Shown here piece after piece: positions 1 to 6,538 of a stretch of DNA of 12,101 nucleotides. A program made the position numbers and the translations under genes. Within the stretch, counting starts at the first letter, position 1; the number at the start of each line of letters is the position of its first letter. The DNA comes from Rickettsiales bacterium. GTDB taxonomy: Bacteria > Pseudomonadota > Alphaproteobacteria > Rickettsiales > UBA1997. Under the pieces are notes generated by a model. It searched no databases. It saw nothing but the letters and a program-made list of their open reading frames with translations, and was not told the DNA's origin. The stretch spans positions 1-12,101 of the forward strand of contig JAITOR010000071.1 of the NCBI GenBank assembly GCA_031289855.1, written 5' to 3'.

Positions 1-184
1 TGCTGGTGCACAAAAAATTGGGATTATCAAGCTTTATCGAGAATATACTGGATTAGGTTTAATGGAGGCTAAAACTAATGTAGAAAAAGGTAATGTAGCT
101 ATTAAAGAAGACATTAAACCAGAAGAAGCTAATGAAATCAAAAAGAAATTTGAAGAAGCTGGTGCTAAAATTAAAATTAAATAA
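1..184 (+). CDS. rplL: 50S ribosomal protein L7/L12, C-terminal part (5' truncated by window)
   Basis: This is the last 60 codons plus TAA of L7/L12, the stalk protein that recruits translation factor GTPases to the large ribosomal subunit. The reading frame starts at base 2. The visible part is the conserved C-terminal domain: a KIGIIKLYRE stretch, then TGLGLMEAK (family TGLGLKEAK), then a helix ending EEAGAKIKIK, which closely matches the usual EEAGAKVELK end. The N-terminal dimerisation domain and hinge lie outside the window. The start, its promoter and any upstream rplJ cannot be seen. A weak AT-only hairpin with a T-run follows the stop. The identification is firm; only the extent is cut. 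Confidence 0.95.
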   Translation, partial: AGAQKIGIIKLYREYTGLGLMEAKTNVEKGNVAIKEDIKPEEANEIKKKFEEAGAKIKIK

Positions 185-196
185 TTTGTGATTTAA

Positions 197-220
197 ATAT
201 TAAATTTTAATATCTTTTTC
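197..220 (+). terminator. Weak candidate intrinsic terminator after rplL
   Basis: Bases 197-202 pair with 208-213 (6 bp, all A-T, loop about 5 nt), followed by CTTTTTC. The stem contains no G-C pair, so it is thermodynamically weak. The position, just after the rplL stop and before an independently oriented gene, is right for a terminator. The rest of 185-298 holds nothing else that I can support. Confidence 0.3.
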
Positions 221-298
221 TCCATGTTAAAATACTTAAATTTCAGAAATAAAAACGCCAAATGAAAATTTTTGCACATACTATTATAGTAGGATATT

Positions 299-790
299 AT
301 GACATTTTTATTACAGTTACAAACAAACACAGAACTTAATATCAACAAAGTAAAGAAAGCGTTGTGCGATAATAAAATTAAATCCATTAAAGTTTCTAAT
401 AGTGAACTTTGTTGTTTTGCCAACCTCTCACTAAATGAAATAAAACTAATCCTTGTCAATAATATTAATTCAAATGAAATTGTTCATCTATATGAATTTA
501 CTAAGAAAACTATGATTAAAGTTCAGCTCAGTATAATAAATAATGAACAGATGAACAAGATAAATACAAAATTTAATACTTGACAAGGTTATTGTAAATA
601 TTTAGATGAGAAGATTGATAGGGTTGATAAGAAAATAGATAATGTTAGAATTGAATTACTTGCTAAAATAGATGAGATTAAAGAACAAATGGTTACTAAA
701 GAAGAATTGAAACATGCATTAAACCCTTTAAGGAATGACATAGTCAATATAAAAGATACACTAAATAAAATTTTAGAGAAATTAAACTAG
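299..790 (+). CDS. Hypothetical protein with C-terminal coiled coil
   Basis: This is a 163-residue protein read through one in-frame TGA (Trp95). I do not recognise the N-terminal half (residues 1-90), which is polar, with no signal peptide or membrane segment. From about residue 99 the sequence becomes strongly heptad-like (YLDEKIDRVDKKIDNVR and similar), ending in a Leu/Ile-rich helix, KDTLNKILEKLN. This resembles in style the mycoplasma DUF16-type coiled-coil proteins, but I cannot claim membership. The start is fixed by an in-frame TAG at 290-292. An AGGA (291-294) lies 4 nt before the ATG, and a TATAGT (285-290) lies 8 nt before it, so either a very short leader or a leaderless mRNA is possible. 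It stands alone between rplL and the tRNA pair. Confidence 0.8.
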
Positions 791-859
791 CGTTATTTTT
801 CGTTCATTGGTAAATTGGATGGAACTAGTTCAATATTTTATAATTAACAAATAGAAATA

Positions 860-865
860 TATAAT
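860..865 (+). promoter_or_regulatory. -10 box for the tRNA-Ile/Ala unit
   Basis: A perfect TATAAT ends 9 nt before the first base of tRNA-Ile, the expected spacing for transcription starting at or just before the mature 5' end. No convincing -35 hexamer is visible, as is common in mycoplasmas. It probably also drives the glycosyltransferase-like gene at 1035, which has no promoter of its own. Confidence 0.6.
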
Positions 866-874
866 TTACTATAT

Positions 875-951
875 AGGAGTATAGCTCAGTTGGTTAGAGC
901 ACACCCCTGATAAGGGTGAGGTCGATGGTTCAAGTCCATTTACTCCTACCA
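875..951 (+). tRNA. tRNA-Ile (anticodon GAT)
   Basis: Full cloverleaf of 77 nt. The acceptor strand AGGAGTA (875-881) pairs with TACTCCT (941-947). The D-arm is GCTC...GAGC. The anticodon stem CACCC/GGGTG holds loop CTGATAA with GAT at 909-911, and the T-arm loop is TTCAAGT. The 3' CCA is genome-encoded (949-951). It is followed after 2 nt by tRNA-Ala. Ile(GAT)-Ala(TGC) is the pair often found in the 16S-23S spacer, but no rRNA flanks it here. Confidence 0.97.
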
Positions 952-953
952 GC

Positions 954-1029
954 GGGGAATTAGCTCAGCTGATAGAGCACCTGATTTGCATTCAGGGGGT
1001 CAGGGGTTTGAGTCCCCTATTCTCCACCA
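954..1029 (+). tRNA. tRNA-Ala (anticodon TGC)
   Basis: Full cloverleaf of 76 nt. The acceptor strand GGGGAAT (954-960) pairs with ATTCTCC (including one G-U). The anticodon stem CCTGA/TCAGG holds loop TTTGCAT with TGC at 987-989, and the T-stem is AGGGG/CCCCT. CCA is encoded at 1027-1029. The ATG of the next protein gene begins only 5 nt after the CCA, so 3' processing of this tRNA would also create the mRNA 5' end. Confidence 0.97.
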
Positions 1030-1034
1030 AAATT

Positions 1035-1955
1035 ATGAAAATTGCGTTTTTCCTATCTCCAAATAATTTTCTTAGGAAATGAATAAATATTTTTTTTGAT
1101 AGTAAAAATACTGATACAACTGATTTTATCACCGGAAAATTCTCTGAAGTAAAGAAGTTATTGCCTAAATATGATTTTATCATACTATCCTCAGCTTTCC
1201 TAAATGTGTATGGAAAAAAAGCTAAAAAATTTATTTATGCAAATGCATCTAAAATTGGAGTTTATTTTTTCGATCCTGTTTCATGTAATAAATACAAAAT
1301 AATATTGGAGGAACTTTTTAAACACATTAAATTCAAATTTTCTTATAATCTAAGTGATGCCAAAAAATATGACATGTTTTATTTACCATATCCTATGCCT
1401 ATAAATTTTATCAATGCCCCAGTGCAAAAAAAATATCATTTATCTTGTTTTTTTGGGTGAAATAATTACCGACGCAATAATATGATGTTACTACTAAAAC
1501 GAATAGAAAATCAAGTAAGTGTAATTTGAAATAACAAACATGATAGAAAAAAACATAAGTGTTGCGTATTCGAATCTTCCTATCGTGGCCATGACAGATA
1601 TAGAAAATCCTATATCAAAAATCGAAAGTCGAAAATTATTAATTCAAATTGTACATGTAGTTTTAAAAGTAGGGATGAATGTAATTATGTTACTATTTCT
1701 ACAATTTATAGCATTTTTAATAATACCAAAGTAATAACCGACATGAATGCCATAAAATTTCATCCGGCATATGATCCGAACCTTGTTAGAATTATTAATA
1801 TTAAAAAAATAACTGATAACGATATAAAATTTATTAAATCCCCCCCCATATATTTCAAAAGACCTACTAAAAAACAACTTTACGGAGTTACTTCGGAGTT
1901 TTTTTGTGAAAAATTGCAAAAGTTTATATTAGAAAAAAAATCAAATAATAATTAA
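1035..1955 (+). CDS. Glycosyltransferase-like protein (GT-B style, CgeB/capsule type), phase-tract bearing
   Basis: This is a 306-residue protein with three TGA Trp codons, so it appears only as fragments under the standard code. No precise family is certain. It shows a run of features I associate with bacterial capsule/LPS transferases of CgeB-like type: a short Rossmann start (MKIAFFLSP), a 'W/F-x-DPV' segment at residues 75-82 (GVYFFDPV), a following SYNLSDAKKYD...YLPYP block (family 'SFDxxDxxKYxxxYLPxFY'), an FFG segment, and a C-terminal NNTKVITDMNAIKFHPAYDP stretch (family 'xKVITxNxxIKxxxFYxP'). An uninterrupted C8 (1840-1847) encodes Ser-Pro-Pro at residues 269-271; gaining or losing one base would replace the last ~36 residues. 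There is no signal peptide or membrane segment, so it is probably cytoplasmic. Its start lies 5 nt after tRNA-Ala and it has no ribosome-binding site. Confidence 0.7.
1840..1847 (+). repeat. Homopolymeric C8 tract in glycosyltransferase-like gene
   Basis: Eight consecutive C in an AT-rich gene, followed by AT. It lies within codons 269-271 of the 1035-1955 gene and is in frame at length 8. This is a candidate slipped-strand contingency locus. Confidence 0.8.
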
Positions 1956-1956
1956 A

Positions 1957-1962
1957 TATAAT
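1957..1962 (+). promoter_or_regulatory. -10 box giving a leaderless HAD-trmK mRNA
   Basis: TATAAT starts 1 nt after the stop of the upstream gene, with 6 nt between it and the ATG at 1969. A start site 6-7 nt downstream of the box would fall on the ATG itself. No Shine-Dalgarno sequence is present. Confidence 0.55.
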
Positions 1963-1968
1963 TTAATT

Positions 1969-2775
1969 ATGAAAAAGATTGTTTTTTGTGATATTGACGG
2001 TACATTGATCAAGGGTATTAAAAAAACTACCAAAAAAAATATTCAAGCTATCAGCGAATATGTTAATGCTGGTGGTAAATTTATTTTGACAACTGGTAGA
2101 AGTATTGTTGGTGCTACTAGAATTCAAGAACAAATAAATGAAATCTTGCAGAAAGAGCAAGACTATATTATTTGCTCGAATGGTGGCTATGTAATTGATA
2201 ATATTAATAAAACCATCGAGATTCATCATATTGATGAGAAGATTTGCCGAGTTATTTACGATAAACTTATTGAAAATAAGCTGTGAGGTTTGTTTTATAC
2301 CGAGGAGGCTGATGATAAACGTGGAGTTTATGCAATGCACATATGATTTTGATTCTTATTAAAAATGTTTAAATCATTAAACCCTATTAAAATACGGAAA
2401 AATACCAATCTAACAAGTTTTAAAATTGTTGTTACTTCATTTTCTAAAAAGAAAATTCAACAATTTGTTAATATATTGGAAAATGAATTCAAAACTAAGG
2501 TTTCTTTTACTTATACGGGTAAACATATTGTTGAAATCAATGCATTAGGTATTAGTAAGGCCTCAGCAGCTGAATTAATTATTCAAAAAGAAAAATTGAC
2601 AAAGAAGGATGCTGCATCTATAGGAGATAGCGGTAATGATGTTGCATTATTTGACGTAACATCATTACCGATTGCAGTTAAAACAAAAAACGAAACTGTT
2701 ATTAACCATACTAAACATCATATTCCTAAATTTAAAAATGCTGTAGCTATAGCTATTAAAAAATACATTATTTAA
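1969..2775 (+). CDS. Cof-like HAD-IIB hydrolase (phosphatase)
   Basis: This 268-residue enzyme of the haloacid dehalogenase superfamily, Cof/IIB branch, is probably a cytoplasmic Mg-dependent sugar- or nucleotide-phosphate phosphatase. Motif I is DIDGTL at residues 8-13 (nucleophile Asp8, general acid Asp10). Motif II is TTGRS at 41-45. Motif IV is GDSGND at 219-224, binding metal. The stretch between is the variable C2 cap that determines substrate, so the substrate cannot be given. Three TGA codons are read as Trp (one at 2284 and two near 2345), all in the cap region. Length is normal for the family. Its TAA is followed with no gap by the ATG of trmK, so the two are probably translated from one mRNA. 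Confidence 0.92.
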
Positions 2776-3396
2776 ATGCATAATATAAAACTTTCGCCTA
2801 GATTAGGAGCGATTCAAAAACAAATTACTAAAAAAAATAGTGTAATTGTTGATGTAGGCTGTGACCATTGTTTTACCTCAATTTATGCTTTAATAAGCCA
2901 TAAAGCCAAATTTGCCTTTAACATTGACATTAGACCTAATCCATTAAACACCGGCATTGAAAATATTAAAAAATATGGCTTAATTAACCAAACTGATAAT
3001 TTTATTGCAGATGGATTAAAAACAGATAAAATAAATAAAAAAATTGATTACTGTGTTATTTCTGGTATAGGCGGAAATAAAATAGCAAATATATTAACCA
3101 ATAGGAACAAAAATATTAAAATCAGTGAATACATTTTGCTATCAAATGACCACCCTGAAGTTATTAGAAAATACATTAAAATTAATAATTTAAGGATTTT
3201 TTATGAAGAAATAATTATTCGAGATAAATATTTTTTTCATTTAATTAAAGTTTCAAATAAAGGATTAAAAGTCATCAATGAAAATGATATTACATTTGGT
3301 TCATACAATTTAAAACATAAAACAAAGAATTTTATATCATACCAAAAATACTTATTGGAAAAACGTGAAAATATAAAATTATATAGGAATATATAG
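2776..3396 (+). CDS. trmK: tRNA (adenine-22 N1)-methyltransferase
   Basis: This 206-residue SAM-dependent class I methyltransferase of the TrmK (former DUF633) family methylates N1 of A22 in the D-arm of tRNAs. The evidence is an N-terminal block LSPRLGAIQKQI, the SAM-binding VDVGCDH at residues 25-31 (family 'DIGTDH'), the acidic NIDIRP strand, the 'PL..GIENIKKYG' helix, and SGIGGNKIANIL (family 'AGMGG.lI..IL'). It is slightly shorter than the usual ~225 residues. There are no TGA codons. The ATG directly follows the TAA of the HAD gene, with no ribosome-binding site of its own, so translational coupling is likely. A tRNA operon lies just downstream with its own -10 box. Confidence 0.9.
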   Translation: MHNIKLSPRLGAIQKQITKKNSVIVDVGCDHCFTSIYALISHKAKFAFNIDIRPNPLNTGIENIKKYGLINQTDNFIADGLKTDKINKKIDYCVISGIGGNKIANILTNRNKNIKISEYILLSNDHPEVIRKYIKINNLRIFYEEIIIRDKYFFHLIKVSNKGLKVINENDITFGSYNLKHKTKNFISYQKYLLEKRENIKLYRNI

Positions 3397-3401
3397 GATA
3401 A

Positions 3402-3407
3402 TATAAT
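3402..3407 (+). promoter_or_regulatory. -10 box for the tRNA-Asn/Glu/Val operon
   Basis: TATAAT ends 8 nt before the first base of tRNA-Asn, just after the trmK stop. The spacing matches that of the other tRNA promoter in the window (9 nt). Confidence 0.55.
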
Positions 3408-3415
3408 ATATTTAA

Positions 3416-3490
3416 GGACACATAGCTCAGCGGTAGAGCAATCGGCTGTTAACCGATTGGTCGTAGGTTCAATCCCTACTGTGTCCGCCA
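3416..3490 (+). tRNA. tRNA-Asn (anticodon GTT)
   Basis: Full cloverleaf of 75 nt. GGACACA (3416-3422) pairs with TGTGTCC. The anticodon stem ATCGG/CCGAT holds loop CTGTTAA with GTT at 3448-3450. The T-loop is TTCAATC and the 3' CCA is encoded. It is the first of three closely packed tRNA genes, 5 nt before tRNA-Glu. Confidence 0.97.
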
Positions 3491-3495
3491 GTATT

Positions 3496-3572
3496 GGCCC
3501 GTTGGTGAAGCGATTCAACACATGCCCCTTTCACGGGTACATTCAAGGGTTTGAATCCCTTACGGGTCACCA
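3496..3572 (+). tRNA. tRNA-Glu (anticodon TTC)
   Basis: Full cloverleaf of 77 nt. GGCCCGT (3496-3502) pairs with ACGGGTC (one G-U). The anticodon loop is CTTTCAC with TTC at 3530-3532. The T-arm AAGGG/CCCTT has loop TTTGAAT, and CCA is encoded. Its charging enzyme, GluRS, is encoded later in the window. tRNA-Val follows after 2 nt. Confidence 0.96.
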
Positions 3573-3574
3573 TT

Positions 3575-3650
3575 GGGGCGTTAGCTCAGTTGGGAGAGCA
3601 ATTGCCTTACAAGCAATAGGTCATAGGTTCGAGCCCTATACGCCCCACCA
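3575..3650 (+). tRNA. tRNA-Val (anticodon TAC)
   Basis: Full cloverleaf of 76 nt. GGGGCGT (3575-3581) pairs with ACGCCCC. The anticodon stem ATTGC/GCAAT holds loop CTTACAA with TAC at 3608-3610. The T-loop is TTCGAGC and CCA is encoded at 3648-3650. The Stealth gene begins 22 nt downstream and may be read from the same transcript. Confidence 0.97.
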
Positions 3651-3672
3651 TATATAGAATGCACATAGGTAC

Positions 3673-4578
3673 ATGATAGAGAAAAATAATAATCTAGATA
3701 ATATTAAAATTGATTTAGTATATTTATGAGTTGATCAAAATGACAAAAATTATATTAAAAAAAATAAAAAATTTCTTATTGATATACAAACTAATTCTTG
3801 TAGGCTTCGTCAGCACGATGAATTAAAATACTCCTTAAGGAGTGTTGAAAAAAATATACCATGAATAAATAATATTTTTATTGTCACTGATTGCCAAATA
3901 CCTAAGTGGCTCAATATAAAAAATAATAAAATTCACATCATAGATCATGCTATGATACTTCCAAAGGATGCCCTGCCCACATTTAATAGTGATGCTATTG
4001 AAACAGCCATCTATAAAATTCCAAATCTCTCTCAACATTTTATATATGCTAATGACGATTTTTTCATATTGAAGAAACTTGATAAAACATATTTTTTTGA
4101 TAAAGATGCCAAGCCTATCAATTTTTTTTCTCCATGGAAACCACATAAAAAAGCGATGAAGTCATTTTGATTGATTCAAATGTTGAAAAATAATAGTGCA
4201 TGAAAGGATAAAAAAAAATTTATTCAGCCGACACATACTTTTACTGCTTATTTAAAAAGTGATTATGCCAATGTTGTAAATAATTCGCAATACTCTCGTT
4301 TTTATGAAGCAACGACTTATTGTAAATTTCGTTCAATTTTTGCCACCCAAAGGTCTTTAATCAATATTGTTTTATATAATAGCAAAAAAATGGTTCTTAA
4401 AAAAAATAGAGTAGTTAATTCCATCACTATCAGTCCTAAATGAACATGAGTGTTATCTTTTTTTCATCCAAATCAAGTTTGTATCAATGATTCAAACCAT
4501 GCAACAGAAAATGATTTTTTAATTATGAAAAAATATATATTATTATTTTTTAGAGATAAATCAGAATTTGAAAAGTAA
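3673..4578 (+). CDS. Stealth-family hexose/HexNAc-1-phosphate transferase
   Basis: This 301-residue protein carries the conserved regions of the Stealth family, capsular polysaccharide phosphotransferases that move a sugar-1-phosphate from a nucleotide sugar onto a glycan to form phosphodiester links. CR1 is DLVYLWVDQND at residues 14-24. CR2 runs from R44 to about 131, with RQHDELKYSLRS, PWINNIFIVTD, QIPKWLN, LPTFNSDAIE and HFIYANDD (acidic active-site/metal residues). A CR3-like block follows (QPTHTFTAYL). A CR4-like VCIND lies at 269-273. Six TGA and two TGG codons encode Trp. An AGGT at 3667-3670 lies 2 nt before the ATG, and TAGAAT (3655-3660) could be a -10. The stop directly abuts the stop of the opposing gene. 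The family match is strong; donor and acceptor are unknown. Confidence 0.9.
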
Positions 4579-4595
4579 TTATTTATACTTTTTAA
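4568..4595. terminator. Candidate bidirectional terminator at the Stealth/GT92 junction
   Basis: TTGAAAAGTA (4568-4577) pairs with TACTTTTTAA (4586-4595), giving a 10-bp stem (one G-C, one G-T) with an 8-nt loop that contains both opposing stop codons. Read from either strand, the 3' arm is T-rich. The stem is weak by GC content but symmetric, which suits a shared terminator. Confidence 0.4.
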
Positions 4596-5421
4596 TATTT
4601 TCAATGTAATATTTTTTAAATCTTTTAACCAATTTAAGCATAAATTTTTCATTTTTTACTTCATTTCTATTGTTGATATTAAATTGTTCAATTGTATGAT
4701 CGTCATTTATATTTTTTCCTTCAAATTTAAACCTATCCATTTTTTCTTTATGTTCGACTCATGTTTTATTGCGGTAATGATTTATTCTAATTAAATCCAA
4801 ATGTGGCTTAGAACGTTTTAAAAAAAACATTGTTTCCCTAGTTTTATCTGGTGTGATACCATTTTTTAAATTTTTGTAAATACCAATGTGTGCATTTAAC
4901 ATTTTAAAAATTTTTCTAGGATCAACGATAGATTTGATATGCAAGTTCATATTAAAATCATTTTGTGCGTGTTTAGTAAAACGCTCAATAACAAACTTAT
5001 TTTCTTTTTTTTTCTTATTATTGTCACCGTAAATCATTCAATTAATTTCAAGTCCATTTATTTTTTTATATTTATTTAGGAATGAAACTAAATTTTTACT
5101 CTTAATAGGTATAATAAATTCATCCACATCAATAAAAGCTAGTCATTTTGTATCAAAACGGTGGTTTTTAATGCATTTGTTATAAACGTACACTTGTGGG
5201 TGTCTTCTATTTTTACTACTTCTAATAAGTTCATATTCTACTAAGCTAGATTTGATATATTTATCGAGTATAGCCCTTGTTTTATCAATAGATTCATTAT
5301 CGTAAATGTAGAATTTATTCACCCCAAGCATCTTGTGAAACATTATTCATTCATCTAAATATTGTGCTTCATTTTTAATAATACAACATAGGGATATAAA
5401 GTCAATATTTTTTTTCTTCAT
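4579..5421 (-). CDS. GT92/DUF23-like glycosyltransferase
   Basis: This 280-residue protein is a GT-A type transferase of the GT92 (DUF23) kind. The start has LCCIIKNEAQYLDEWI at residues 11-26, then a GVNKFYIYDNES block (33-44), then WLAFIDVDEF at 93-102, where DVD is the metal and nucleotide-sugar binding DxD. These follow the family order 'iIKNEa.yl.EWi.yH...Gv..fyiYDN.S.D' and 'kWiafiDiDEFi'. TGA is read as Trp at several sites, including W25 and W93. There is no signal peptide or membrane segment, so it is probably cytoplasmic. It diverges from the GT4-like gene at 5462 over 40 nt containing a palindromic -10 element, and converges with no gap on the Stealth gene. The role in glycan building is inferred from context; the transferred sugar is unknown. 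Confidence 0.85.
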
Positions 5422-5442
5422 TTCAGTAATTTTCTAATACAA

Positions 5443-5456
5443 ATATTATATAATAT
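5443..5456. promoter_or_regulatory. Palindromic bidirectional -10 element (GT92-like / GT4-like)
   Basis: ATATTATATAATAT is a perfect 14-bp palindrome and gives TATAAT on the plus strand (5449-5454) and on the minus strand (5450-5445). On the plus side the ATG (5462) follows after 7 nt, predicting a leaderless mRNA. On the minus side the ATG (5421) follows after 23 nt, giving a short leader. No -35 hexamer stands out on either side. Confidence 0.5.
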
Positions 5457-5461
5457 CTAAG

Positions 5462-6538
5462 ATGAATATTTTGATTTTTGCTTTGAATCCTAATACATTC
5501 CCCGCGGGAAGCGAGAAATTTAATAGAGAGCTCGCTATATTACTTTTAAAAAATAAACACAATGTATATGAATATTCATTAGTTAATTCCAATGTTTCTA
5601 CATTAAAAAAAATTCAAAAGATGACGAATTACTCTAATCCTAATAATGCATGAATTGAATCTAAAAAACATGCTGAATTTATAAATAAAATAATTTTAAA
5701 GAAACAAATTGATATTATTGTTGATAGTTCGGTTTGTTACCTTAGGATGAATTTAATTAAATTTCCCAAAGAAAAAATTATTATCCAACAGCATTTTTCT
5801 TCAACTTTTTTAAAATTTAAGCAGAGATGGATAATGTGGAAAATCAAAAGACAAAAAAATATTTGTTGCTATAGTGAAAATGATAAAAATAATTTTATAA
5901 AATATAACAAAACTGCTAATTATTATGTTTTACCATTATCTGGTGAAAAAAACATAGCAAATTTTGTAAAAAAAAAATTATTAAGAAATAAAATTACATT
6001 TCTACACAATAGTCGCTTAGACTGAAAACATAAAAAAGTTGTTTTTTTGCTAAAAATATTTAAAAATAGTGTGTATGAATTAAATTTATATGGAAAAACT
6101 AATAAAAAAATGATAAATAAAATATCTAAGTTTGGCAACAATATTAAGTACAATGGATTTTATCATTTATCTGAGAAGAATAAGATATTTTCAAAATATG
6201 ATTTTTTTATCCTAACCAGTGATTATACCGAGGGGTTCGGATATGTGTTGATTGATGCAATTTTTAATTGCACCCCAATAATACTTAGAGACACCTATCC
6301 TGCTGCGAGATTTTTGGTAAACAATGGAAAGAATGGGCTTTTATTAAAAAAAAATTGGAGCCCAAAAAAATGTCATGCTGAAATTAAAAATTGAATAAGC
6401 ACCTTAACAAATGAAAAATATAATATGCTCAGGAAAAATTGTTGTGATTTTTTTAATCATAATTTATCATATATAAAATGAGCTCATGGATGAAATGAAA
6501 TAATAAAACAAATGTCTAAGAACAAGGTTTTGTCGTAA
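5462..6538 (+). CDS. GT4-like glycosyltransferase
   Basis: This 358-residue GT-B transferase has a Rossmann start, MNILIFALNPNTFPAGSEKF, as in the 'GG.E' acceptor-side loop of GT4 enzymes, followed by a LAILLLKNKHNV helix. A central linker precedes the donor domain (from about residue 175). The donor motif is DYTEGFGYVLIDA, with Glu257 and, eight residues on, Asp265 in place of the usual second Glu of the E-x7-E motif. A TYPAARFLVNNGKNGLL segment (family 'p.....v..g.nGlLv') follows. Five or more TGA codons encode Trp. A10 (5968-5977) and A9 (6346-6354) runs are present. The protein is probably cytoplasmic or peripheral to the membrane. Its last 23 nt overlap the end of the opposing GT2 gene. 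Confidence 0.87.

Noticed and set aside
785..830. Inverted repeat AACTAG ... CTAGTT after the coiled-coil gene as a terminator
   Set aside because: Only 6 bp with a loop of about 35 nt and no T-run after it; probably chance in this base composition.
3237..3521. Minus-strand open reading frame over the end of trmK and tRNA-Asn/Glu
   Set aside because: It is antisense to a well-supported gene and a tRNA, and its start region is tRNA sequence.
3457..3657. Open reading frame on the plus strand across tRNA-Asn, tRNA-Glu and tRNA-Val
   Set aside because: It is a translation of tRNA sequence. The three cloverleafs explain every base, and peptides of this kind are a familiar artefact of tRNA genes.
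3630..3672. Attachment-site-like repeat of the tRNA-Val or tRNA-Ala 3' end downstream
   Set aside because: I found no second copy of either tRNA 3' segment elsewhere in the window, so there is no direct sign of site-specific integration.
1035..4578. Apparent pseudogenes or frameshifted fragments
   Set aside because: The interruptions are all in-frame TGA at positions where Trp fits the family. With table 4 the HAD gene, the Stealth gene and the 1035 gene are intact.
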